A stretch of 12,567 nt of DNA from Flavobacteriaceae bacterium (GTDB lineage Bacteria; Bacteroidota; Bacteroidia; Flavobacteriales; Flavobacteriaceae), in the NCBI GenBank assembly GCA_020347545.1, contig CP070731.1:1409836-1422402 (forward strand). The letters are read 5' to 3'. Positions 7,122 to 12,567 of this stretch are shown piece by piece. The notes under the pieces were generated by a model. That model was not told the DNA's origin. It ran no database searches and saw only the letters and a list, made by a program, of their open reading frames with translations. Both the position numbers and the translations under genes were made by a program. The stretch's first letter is position 1. Each line of letters starts with the position of its first letter.

Positions 7122-7679
7122 ATGACAACGTTAAAACCAACAAAAGGGAAATTGCTCGTGGCAGAACCCTCAATTCTCAGCGACAGTTCCTTTAACCGTT
7201 CTGTCGTTTTACTGACGGAACACAACGAAAGCGGATCCGTTGGTTTTATCTTTAACAAACCTTCACCGTATAAAATCGGAGACCTTATTCCTGATATCGA
7301 TTCTTCTCTCAAAGTTTACTTTGGCGGCCCGGTTTCTGAGGATAATCTTTATTTTGTGCACAAGGTGCCTGAATTGATTCCCGACAGTATCGAAATTGCA
7401 GACGGGATTTTTTGGGGAGGAGATTTTGAAGCCATTCAATCTTTGCTCAAAGATGATATCCTTTCAAAGCACGATATCCGATTCTTTTTAGGATATTCGG
7501 GCTGGAGTCATTTGCAGCTAGAAGAAGAACTTGAAACAACCTCTTGGCTAATCGTTGAGAATAAGTTTAAAAACCTGTTTAAGATTAACCCGAATAACTT
7601 CTGGAAAAATGAACTCATGAAGTATGGCGGAGTATACAGACTTTGGGCAAATGCTCCCAAAGATCCTGGAATGAACTAA
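7122..7679 (+). CDS. YqgE/AlgH family protein (185 aa)
   Basis: The family match is strong: GKLLVAEP near residue 10, FNRSVVLLTEHNESGSVGFIFNKP as the N-terminal core (written here in part), FGGPVSEDNLY in the middle, FLGYSGW followed by LQLEEEL and SWLIVE, and a closing YRLWANAPKDP. The family (UPF0301) is widespread. AlgH was first described as a regulator of alginate genes in Pseudomonas, but its molecular activity is not known and I assign none. Length is the family norm, and no signal peptide or membrane segment is seen, so it is cytoplasmic. It follows the HU terminator and must have its own promoter, which I cannot identify. Its stop lies 3 bases from that of the converging aminotransferase. 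Confidence 0.92.
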   Translation: MTTLKPTKGKLLVAEPSILSDSSFNRSVVLLTEHNESGSVGFIFNKPSPYKIGDLIPDIDSSLKVYFGGPVSEDNLYFVHKVPELIPDSIEIADGIFWGGDFEAIQSLLKDDILSKHDIRFFLGYSGWSHLQLEEELETTSWLIVENKFKNLFKINPNNFWKNELMKYGGVYRLWANAPKDPGMN

Positions 7680-7682
7680 AAA

Positions 7683-8519
7683 TTAAATCTTATTAAATTG
7701 ATTGAACAGCCTTTGAATTTCAAGGGTTTTTTGTTTTTTGTAGGTTTTTTTTCTGTATTTATCCACTGAAATGAACTCCTGAATCGAATTGGTCATAAAT
7801 ACCTCATCAACCTTTAACAGCTCAAACGGAGAAATACTTACTTCCTTGATCTGGAACTCCTCGCTTGTTTTTAACAGGGCTATTATTTTTTTTCTAATAA
7901 TGCCATTGATACATCCCGAGTGCAGATAAGGTGTCAAAACCTCGTTCCCTTTGATTAAAAAGATATTTGCATTAATGGCTTCGACCAGTTCTTTCTTCTC
8001 ATTGATCAAAAAACAATTTTGAAACCCGTTCTCCTTAGAAAAAATACTAGCCAGGACATTAAGCAATCGATTATTGGTTTTAATTGTTGAAAAAAGGCCC
8101 GAAGCAACCGGAAAATCTTTAAACAACTCTACTTCAGTGAACTCCACCTTTGCGTCGATCAAGGGTTTTGCTTCAATAAGAAAATCTATCTCATTGACTT
8201 CAGGAGTATAAAGTCCTCCATCTTTCCGATATACATTAACTCTTATTCTTGCTTCATTTTTAAAACCATTGGCGTCTAAGGTTTTACTTATCTGTTCCTC
8301 GTAGAATTCCAATGTAAAATTCATCGGGATCCTCATCCTCATCATTCGCATGGATGACATTAAACGAAAATAATGATCCTCCAAAAACATAAGTGATTCA
8401 TTCTTGAATTTTATCGTATCAAAGACGCCATCACCATATTTGAATGCCCTGTTGTCAGCCCCTATTGACAAAGACTCAGATGTAACAAGTTCTGTATTTT
8501 GGTTGACCCAGTTTATCAT
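7683..8519 (-). CDS. Class IV PLP-dependent aminotransferase, PabC/D-amino-acid or branched-chain type (278 aa)
   Basis: This is a fold-type IV PLP enzyme. Visible landmarks are the opening AFKYGDGVFDTIK (25-37), the H49..R52 pair, the likely Schiff-base lysine K147 in TIKTNNRLLN, E180 in ELVEAINANIF, which usually contacts the PLP ring nitrogen, and SGCINGIIRK (201-210) binding the phosphate. The family includes aminodeoxychorismate lyase, D-amino-acid and branched-chain aminotransferases. Sequence alone does not decide which one this is, and no folate or branched-chain genes adjoin. The frame extends to a TTG at 8534, but I chose the ATG at 8517-8519. The promoter-like sequence at 8532-8560 supports this, since it would start transcription downstream of 8532. 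Confidence 0.88.
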   Translation of the reverse strand: MINWVNQNTELVTSESLSIGADNRAFKYGDGVFDTIKFKNESLMFLEDHYFRLMSSMRMMRMRIPMNFTLEFYEEQISKTLDANGFKNEARIRVNVYRKDGGLYTPEVNEIDFLIEAKPLIDAKVEFTEVELFKDFPVASGLFSTIKTNNRLLNVLASIFSKENGFQNCFLINEKKELVEAINANIFLIKGNEVLTPYLHSGCINGIIRKKIIALLKTSEEFQIKEVSISPFELLKVDEVFMTNSIQEFISVDKYRKKTYKKQKTLEIQRLFNQFNKI

Positions 8520-8531
8520 ATTCTTTTTTGG

Positions 8532-8560
8532 CAAAAATAAAAAAAGCCTTGATTCCTCAA
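8532..8560 (-). promoter_or_regulatory. Candidate aminotransferase promoter lying inside the upstream terminator
   Basis: On the minus strand, TTG (8560-8558), an 18-bp spacer and TATTTTTG (8539-8532) match the Bacteroidota consensus. The TTG is in the descending arm side of the hairpin at 8540-8569 and the -7 element is built from its T-run. Transcription would start near 8527, leaving a leader of roughly 8 bases before the ATG at 8519. T-runs can mimic TAnnTTTG, so it is a candidate only. Confidence 0.45.
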
Positions 8561-8569
8561 GGCTTTTTT
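8540..8569 (-). terminator. Terminator after the START-like gene
   Basis: A perfect 13-bp stem (8540-8552 with 8557-8569) closes a 4-base loop. Its GC core is GCCTTGA/TCAAGGC, flanked by A and T runs, so the minus-strand transcript ends in a long T-run. It sits 17 bases after the stop of the START-like gene and is structurally bidirectional. Confidence 0.85.
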
Positions 8570-8586
8570 AAACTTTATAATTCGAA

Positions 8587-8970
8587 CTATCCTCCGATTA
8601 CATGTTTCAATTCCGAAATTTGATTCTCCCAAAACATTTTTGATTCTTCAACTTCATCCTCATCAGCAAAATCAACAACCAGTAAAGACACATCTTTCGT
8701 AAGGTCATCTACCTCTATCCTAAATTCAAAAAAAGTGTCATCATCCTCATCTTCCTCCCATTTGAATCTTATAAATGAGTCTGTTTTCTGTCCCAATCGC
8801 TCAGCTACCTCTTCGACACCATCCCACATAAAAATGTATTTCTTTCCACGCGAATTAACATTATCCGCGAACCACTCTCCCATACTGTCAGGTGTTGAGA
8901 TGTATTGGAATAAAAAACTTGGTGATGCATGAATAGGAAATTCCAAGTCTATTCTTACTTTATTTGACAT
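8587..8970 (-). CDS. START-like (SRPBCC-type) domain protein (127 aa)
   Basis: The sequence resembles the small START-like proteins of flavobacteria, related to the AHSA1/SRPBCC fold. Features are an N-terminal strand with VRIDLEFPIHASP, then LFQYISTPDSMGEWFADNV, where the helix-loop with S/T-x-x-x-L/M-x-x-W-F is characteristic, then alternating strands, and a long C-terminal helix (KMFWENQISELKHVIG). It is strongly acidic, with a WEEDEDDDTFFEF cluster. No catalytic residues are known for this group and the ligand is unknown. It is cytoplasmic by the absence of a signal. The ATG at 8968-8970 is the natural start. Upstream is very AT-rich, and I find no clean minus-strand promoter. Its terminator separates it from the aminotransferase. 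Confidence 0.78.
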   Translation of the reverse strand: MSNKVRIDLEFPIHASPSFLFQYISTPDSMGEWFADNVNSRGKKYIFMWDGVEEVAERLGQKTDSFIRFKWEEDEDDDTFFEFRIEVDDLTKDVSLLVVDFADEDEVEESKMFWENQISELKHVIGG

Positions 8971-9052
8971 TGGTGATTTATTTTTGAAGGCAATATATAG
9001 ATTATCTATTTCTAAAAAAAATATTTTATTTAAATATTTTTAGACGGTTTTC

Positions 9053-9082
9053 TTGTCCTAAATAAATTTGTTTCTATATTTG
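9053..9082 (+). promoter_or_regulatory. Bacteroidota-type promoter of the tRNA gene
   Basis: TTG (9053-9055), a 19-bp spacer and TATATTTG (9075-9082) match the consensus exactly. Transcription should start near 9087, about 43 bases before the mature tRNA. That leader has a weak 5-bp hairpin (AAGCC/GGCTT at 9099-9114) and would be removed by RNase P. Confidence 0.75.
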
Positions 9083-9129
9083 CAAACTCAAATTTAGAAA
9101 GCCTTTCAGGGCTTATAAATGATTCTTAC

Positions 9130-9203
9130 GGCGAGGTAGCTCAGATGGTTAGAGCGTCGGATTCATAACCCGGAGGTCGGCAGTTCGATTCTGCTCCTCG
9201 CTA
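9130..9203 (+). tRNA. tRNA-Met (CAT anticodon), elongator-like
   Basis: A complete 74-base cloverleaf can be folded. The acceptor stem is GGCGAGG (9130-9136) with CCTCGCT (9196-9202), with a G-T first pair; the D-stem is GCTC/GAGC; the anticodon loop TTCATAA (9162-9168) has CAT at 9164-9166; the variable loop is AGGTC; the T-arm is GGCAG-TTCGATT-CTGCT; and the discriminator is A9203. CCA is not encoded. The GCTC/GAGC D-stem and absence of three G-C pairs next to the loop argue against the initiator. The last anticodon-stem pair is A-C (9161, 9169), a mismatch. A CAT anticodon could also be a tRNA-Ile read after lysidine modification, and I cannot fully exclude this. It stands alone, with its own promoter and terminator. 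Confidence 0.9.
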
Positions 9204-9204
9204 C

Positions 9205-9236
9205 AAAAAAGACTGTTGAATAACGGTCTTTTTTTT
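9205..9236. terminator. Bidirectional terminator shared by the tRNA and the converging DUF4421 operon
   Basis: The stem 9205-9217 pairs with 9222-9234 (13 bp, one G-T) around a 4-base loop. It is A-rich on the left and T-rich on the right, so both strands give a hairpin followed by T. It lies directly after the tRNA and about 58 bases beyond the DUF4421 stop. The remaining 9237-9293 shows nothing else. Confidence 0.85.
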
Positions 9237-9293
9237 GTGCTTAAAAATAACCTTCTTCCTCATTGTTTAACCCATCATTTGATCTTACCTTCT

Positions 9294-10283
9294 TCACTTT
9301 TTTATACCAAGGTTACCAATTCTGTACCCTATAATAAATTTTGCCTTGGTAACACTTAGAAAGATGTCATTTCCATAATCCATACTGGTGAAGTACCAAT
9401 TAGAGCCAAATGTGGTGTGTATGTAAAATTTCTTTCTGTTGTATCCTAAAGCCCCAAAAATAGTAGCCTTGTAGACAACAGGGTTGGATGGAATGTAATT
9501 TTCCGTTTCCGCTTTAACATATTTGTATTCCAATCCTATTCCAGGTGCCACATATACCGTAAAGAAAAAATTGGCAGGTAATTTAAAATAAGAAGAAACC
9601 CCGGCCAATATCCCTCCTCCAAAGGTAGACAGATCGTAGATCTGAGCCTGATCGTTAAAATAAGGTCGATCGGTTTCAGGAATAATTGAACCGTCCGCTG
9701 TCAGGCCCCTCATTATCAAAAATCCTCCAAGGCCGTAAGCAAGAAATGTTTTTCGACCGGAAGTTGATCCCGATTTCATATCCCTCACCGTAAAACTCTC
9801 CTTACTGAGGATTCTTAAATATTCCAATCCCAATGAATAGGCTGAAATGTCATCTCTAAAAATATCCTCATCATGCTGCAGGCTTTCAACTTGATACCCA
9901 TGAACATTTTCAAGCATAAAACTGAACATATTCTTATTGAACAATATCGAACCTTCGGCCGCGAATTTGTTGGTCTGATCCTCGTTACCTCCCTTGATAT
10001 TAAATATGATATCGATAACGATTTTCTGATTTGCGATACCAAAACCAATACCAAAGGGGTTGTTCGGCCTGTAAATTAGCTTGCTTTCTCCGTTTCCGAG
10101 TCTGAACTGTTGTTGCTTAAAATTGGAAACCAGCCGGACGGACCAGTCGAGTTTTTCGTCCAAAAGAATGGAATCAATAAATTGTCCGGGAGTTGGAAGG
10201 GTATCTGATACTTTTAGATTTGATGCATAACCGCTGCCTGTCAGTAAAACAATACATACAAGTTGGATCAATCTTAGTTTCAA
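9294..10283 (-). CDS. DUF4421-type outer-membrane beta-barrel protein (329 aa)
   Basis: A Sec signal peptide (about residues 1-20, MKLRLIQLVCIVLLTGSGYA) is followed by a region typical of DUF4421 in Bacteroidota: a DWSVRLVSNFKQQQF segment, then YRPNNPFGIGFGIANQ. The remainder has alternating aromatic/hydrophobic strands with glycine turns, ending in IGYRIGNLGIKK, as expected for a beta-barrel. It is thus probably in the outer membrane; its function is not known. The start is TTG (10281-10283). No in-frame ATG is available before residue 118, and the signal peptide begins exactly there. It begins 20 bases after the GNAT stop, so it is the third gene of the minus-strand operon, which ends at the shared terminator. 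Confidence 0.82.
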   Translation of the reverse strand: MKLRLIQLVCIVLLTGSGYASNLKVSDTLPTPGQFIDSILLDEKLDWSVRLVSNFKQQQFRLGNGESKLIYRPNNPFGIGFGIANQKIVIDIIFNIKGGNEDQTNKFAAEGSILFNKNMFSFMLENVHGYQVESLQHDEDIFRDDISAYSLGLEYLRILSKESFTVRDMKSGSTSGRKTFLAYGLGGFLIMRGLTADGSIIPETDRPYFNDQAQIYDLSTFGGGILAGVSSYFKLPANFFFTVYVAPGIGLEYKYVKAETENYIPSNPVVYKATIFGALGYNRKKFYIHTTFGSNWYFTSMDYGNDIFLSVTKAKFIIGYRIGNLGIKK

Positions 10284-10303
10284 AATATTTATAATTCTTT
10301 GTA

Positions 10304-10738
10304 TTAACCTATTTCTTTAAACATGACAAAATGAGGCCCCACTTGCGGAACATCAAATTCTTCCCCAATTATTTGATACCCTAAGTTTTTATAGAAAACA
10401 GTTGCAGTCGTTCTTGCATTACACCAGATCACATCAACTCCTTCACTTTTGAGAATCTGTTCCGCATATTTCATCAATCGCTTTCCAAAGCCCTTCTTCT
10501 GAAACTTTTCAGAAGTAGCCATTCCTCGTAACTGGAATTGCACTCCTGAAAAATCCTTCCTTGTATTTTTCATAAAACTTCCTACACAGACCAATTCCTC
10601 ATCAGCATAGAGACCCAAATGCAAAGATTCCTTTTCTTCATCCCCAGGCATTTTATGGCTAAGGGTCATTCCTTTTCTCAGAATATCCTTTCTGAGAGGG
10701 TAGGTTTTTTCCACTTCAATTCGCTTTATTCTGATCAT
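10304..10738 (-). CDS. GNAT family N-acetyltransferase (144 aa)
   Basis: The acetyl-CoA site is clear: the beta-4 strand FQLRGMATS (68-76) leads into motif A QKKGFGKRLM (80-89), and motif B is at VDVIWCNARTTATVFYKNLGYQ (101-122, quoted in part), with the tyrosine at 116 that often serves as general acid in the family. The N-terminus has the DILRKGM..... and MPGDEEKESLHLG segment seen in a common GNAT subgroup of small-molecule or peptide acetyltransferases. The substrate cannot be told from sequence. The ATG at 10736-10738 overlaps the methyltransferase stop by ATGA. Its start lies inside the first copy of a 19-bp tandem duplication (10723-10760), and the second copy carries an identical but out-of-frame ATG 19 bases upstream. 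Confidence 0.9.
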   Translation of the reverse strand: MIRIKRIEVEKTYPLRKDILRKGMTLSHKMPGDEEKESLHLGLYADEELVCVGSFMKNTRKDFSGVQFQLRGMATSEKFQKKGFGKRLMKYAEQILKSEGVDVIWCNARTTATVFYKNLGYQIIGEEFDVPQVGPHFVMFKEIG

Positions 10739-10760
10739 GTTGCTTTATTCTGATCATGTT
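10723..10760. repeat. Perfect 19-bp tandem duplication at a gene junction
   Basis: The 19-base unit GCTTTATTCTGATCATGTT is present at 10723-10741 and again at 10742-10760, followed by a partial third start (GCTTT). It spans the end of the RNA methyltransferase and the start of the GNAT gene. Because 19 is not a multiple of 3, it changes the frame relation of the two genes. Confidence 0.95.
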
Positions 10761-11913
10761 GCTTTTTGGCTTTTCTGCTGCCCGAATACATTTCATACTT
10801 TACAAATCTGCACTCAAGCTTCCCGTTGAAAACTTTTATTTTACGTGAAGTCCTCAATCCGATGTTTTTCAGGCCAACATTAAAATCTGAAGTGATCAAC
10901 CAAACATTTGTATCGGGATAGTGCTGTTTTAAGGTATCTCCTATTTCCCTGTAAAAGACAGGAACGTTAACCGTAAGCCTTTCTCCATATGGCGGATTGA
11001 ATAGTACAATTACATTTCCTTCGACGGGGCAGTCTTCTACGAAAAAATTTTTTCGGTCAATAGATATAAAATCTTCAAGGGAGGCATTACTGACATTGTT
11101 CTGGGCCTTTCGCACAGCAGAGGGTGCTTTGTCGAACCCCATTATCTTTTTATCATTATTTCTGATTCGCTTTAACAAAGAATCATGAATCAATGAAAAC
11201 AGGTCATCATCAAAATTCTGCCATTTCTCAAACGCGAATTCCGGTCTGTTTATATTAGCCGGAATATTATTGGCGATCATAGCTGCCTCGATCAATAAAG
11301 TGCCACTGCCGCACATGGGATCAATAAAATGCTGACTGCCATCATATCCGGTCATCAAGATCAAACCTGCCGCAAGTACCTCATTAATGGGAGCTATATT
11401 GGTATCACTTCTATATCCTCTCTTATGCAGGGACTCCCCTGAGCTGTCAAGAGAAACGGTACAGGTATTGTTTTGAATATGAATATCAAACTGCACATCC
11501 GGATGCCTGATATCAACACTGGGCCGTTTGTGATATTTTCTTCTAAAATAATCAACAATGGCATCTTTACTCCTCAACGAAACATAATGAGAATTTGAAA
11601 AAACCTCAGAATTTACCGAAGAATGTATGGCAAGTGTTCCTGTTTCATTCAGGTATTTCTCCCAAGAGACTTTCGACAAATAGTTATAGAGATCATCTTC
11701 ATTTCTGAGCGTAAAGGTTTCAATAGGAACAAGAATTCTAATAGCAGTTCTCAGGGCAAGGTTTGCCTTATACATAAACCCTTTATCCCCTTTGAATTTT
11801 ACGTTTCTGACGCCCTCTTTTACATTTTGCGCGCCCAGATGACGAAGTTCTCTCGCTAGTACGGGCTCAAATCCATAAAGACATTTGGCCAGCATGTCAT
11901 AGTTTTCATTCAT
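10735..11913 (-). CDS. THUMP-domain class I rRNA methyltransferase, RlmL N-domain-like (392 aa)
   Basis: This resembles the RlmL part of 23S rRNA methyltransferases, which in E. coli makes m2G2445. The N-terminus (YDMLAKCLYGFEPVLARELR) and the GVRNVKFKGDKGFMYKANL segment are typical. A THUMP RNA-binding domain covers about 45-158, followed by GYR. The Rossmann domain carries DPMCGSGTLLIEAA (198-211) for SAM and the NPPYGER motif (306-312) used by N-methylating enzymes. The RlmK half found in E. coli is absent, as expected here. I chose the ATG at 11911-11913 (MNENYDML) because relatives begin there; an upstream ATG at 11928 adds five residues. The last residues (KKQHDQNKAT) were altered by the 19-bp duplication. 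It is the first gene of the GNAT-DUF4421 operon. Confidence 0.9.
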   Translation of the reverse strand: MNENYDMLAKCLYGFEPVLARELRHLGAQNVKEGVRNVKFKGDKGFMYKANLALRTAIRILVPIETFTLRNEDDLYNYLSKVSWEKYLNETGTLAIHSSVNSEVFSNSHYVSLRSKDAIVDYFRRKYHKRPSVDIRHPDVQFDIHIQNNTCTVSLDSSGESLHKRGYRSDTNIAPINEVLAAGLILMTGYDGSQHFIDPMCGSGTLLIEAAMIANNIPANINRPEFAFEKWQNFDDDLFSLIHDSLLKRIRNNDKKIMGFDKAPSAVRKAQNNVSNASLEDFISIDRKNFFVEDCPVEGNVIVLFNPPYGERLTVNVPVFYREIGDTLKQHYPDTNVWLITSDFNVGLKNIGLRTSRKIKVFNGKLECRFVKYEMYSGSRKAKKQHDQNKAT

Positions 11914-11917
11914 AGGA

Positions 11918-11951
11918 CAAAAATACATTAAAGATAGGAGTCCTTAAACAA
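11918..11951 (-). promoter_or_regulatory. Possible promoter of the RNA methyltransferase operon
   Basis: TATTTTTG on the minus strand (11925-11918) matches TAnnTTTG, with TTG at 11951-11949 after a 23-bp spacer, the upper limit of the usual range. The start of transcription would fall at about the ATG at 11913, giving a leaderless or nearly leaderless message. That would exclude the ATG at 11928. Confidence 0.35.
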
Positions 11952-11996
11952 TTCTCACAAAAACTAAAAGTATCGATGCAAAACGCGAATATTTTC

Positions 11997-12004
11997 TATT
12001 TTTG
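11997..12004 (+). promoter_or_regulatory. Possible -7 element for the right-hand methyltransferase
   Basis: TATTTTTG is an exact TAnnTTTG match, 15 bases upstream of the ATG at 12020. No TTG is found 17-23 bp upstream, so the match is partial. Confidence 0.4.
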
Positions 12005-12019
12005 TTTGATTTTAAAACT

Positions 12020-12567
12020 ATGGGTAAAGAAAAAGAATGGTTTGAGAATTGGTTCGATACCTCCTTCTATCATATTTTATACGATTATCGTAATGATGAT
12101 GAAGCGAGAATTTTTATGGATAATCTCACAGACTATCTTGAATTAAAAGAAGGAGATACCATACTTGACCTTCCTTGCGGTAAGGGACGGCATTCTCTGT
12201 ACCTGAATAAAAAAGGCTTTGACACCACAGGTGCCGATATCTCAGAAAACAGTATAGAACATGCAAAAAAATTTGAGCAGCCTAACTTAAGATTTAATAT
12301 CCATGATATGAGAAATCCTTTAAAAGGTAAATACCATGCCATTTTCAATCTATTTACAAGCTTCGGATATTTTAACAATGAGACTACCAATATCAAGGTT
12401 CTGGAAAACTTTAAAAATGCCTTAAGACCAGACGGGCACATAATTGTCGATTTCCTGAATCTGACCAAGGTGAAGGATGAGTTGGTTCCCAGACAGAAAA
12501 TCGTAAAGCAAGGCATCGAATTCAATATCAGTAAAAACATAACTGAGAATTTCATAATCAAGGAAAT
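12020..12567 (+). CDS. Class I SAM-dependent methyltransferase, N-terminal 182 residues
   Basis: The gene runs off the right edge; 182 complete codons are seen. A short N-terminal region (WFENWFDTSFYHILYDYRND) precedes the SAM-binding fold. Motif I is LDLPCGKGRHS (49-59), motif II has the acidic D73 after TTGA, and the post-I region YHAIFNLFTSFGYF (105-118) is typical of the group. DGHIIVDFLN (138-147) forms the later strand. Many flavobacterial genomes have a methyltransferase of this kind; the substrate is unknown. It is transcribed away from the RlmL-like gene, with about 100 bases between them. Start: ATG at 12020-12022 with no upstream in-frame alternative that makes better sense. Confidence 0.88.
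   Translation, partial: MGKEKEWFENWFDTSFYHILYDYRNDDEARIFMDNLTDYLELKEGDTILDLPCGKGRHSLYLNKKGFDTTGADISENSIEHAKKFEQPNLRFNIHDMRNPLKGKYHAIFNLFTSFGYFNNETTNIKVLENFKNALRPDGHIIVDFLNLTKVKDELVPRQKIVKQGIEFNISKNITENFIIKE

Noticed and set aside
7677..7685. Converging stops of YqgE and the aminotransferase 3 bp apart, considered as a sign of a missing terminator or rearrangement
   Set aside because: Tight convergent pairs are common in compact bacterial genomes and both proteins end normally.
12133..12561. Minus-strand open frame of 142 codons at the right edge
   Set aside because: It is opposite a class I methyltransferase with an intact SAM motif that runs off the window; the reverse product has no recognisable features.

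Overview
The window looks like a chromosomal housekeeping stretch from a member of the Bacteroidota, most likely a marine or environmental Flavobacteriaceae. The reasons are low GC, very weak Shine-Dalgarno sites, several copies of the Bacteroidota promoter pattern (TTG, 17-23 bp, TAnnTTTG), a tRNA without an encoded CCA end, and typical families (a three-gene SurA/PpiC set, DUF493, an AAA_28-type NTPase, a 630-residue RecQ, a DUF4421 barrel). I see no phage, transposon, CRISPR array, toxin-antitoxin pair or defence island, and I do not claim a new system.

Layout. Positions 1-2912 on the minus strand hold a tightly packed envelope-folding operon: a PpiC-type isomerase with two rotamase domains, a small SurA-like lipoprotein, and the start of a third SurA-like protein that leaves the window. 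Just upstream, also on minus, is a DUF493 protein. A short divergent spacer (3280-3361) separates it from a plus-strand operon: an AAA_28-type NTPase that appears to carry an in-frame internal deletion, then recQ, then fmt (methionyl-tRNA formyltransferase) overlapping recQ by ATGA. HU (6756-7028) follows with its own strong promoter and a terminator, then YqgE/AlgH. Converging on YqgE with only 3 bp between stops is a class IV aminotransferase, preceded by a START-like protein (both minus). The terminator between these two also contains a good match to a promoter for the aminotransferase.

A tRNA with CAT anticodon (9130-9203) has a textbook promoter and a symmetric terminator. That terminator is shared with a converging minus-strand group: a THUMP-domain RNA methyltransferase (RlmL-like), a GNAT acetyltransferase and a DUF4421 outer-membrane protein. 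The methyltransferase/GNAT junction carries a perfect 19-bp tandem duplication that rewrites the end of the first gene and its overlap with the second. Divergent from this group, a class I SAM methyltransferase runs off the right edge.

Functional themes are outer-membrane protein biogenesis (the isomerase set), translation (fmt, tRNA, rRNA methyltransferase) and DNA maintenance (recQ, HU). The points most worth a second look are the shortened NTPase, the 19-bp duplication and the promoter-in-terminator arrangement.
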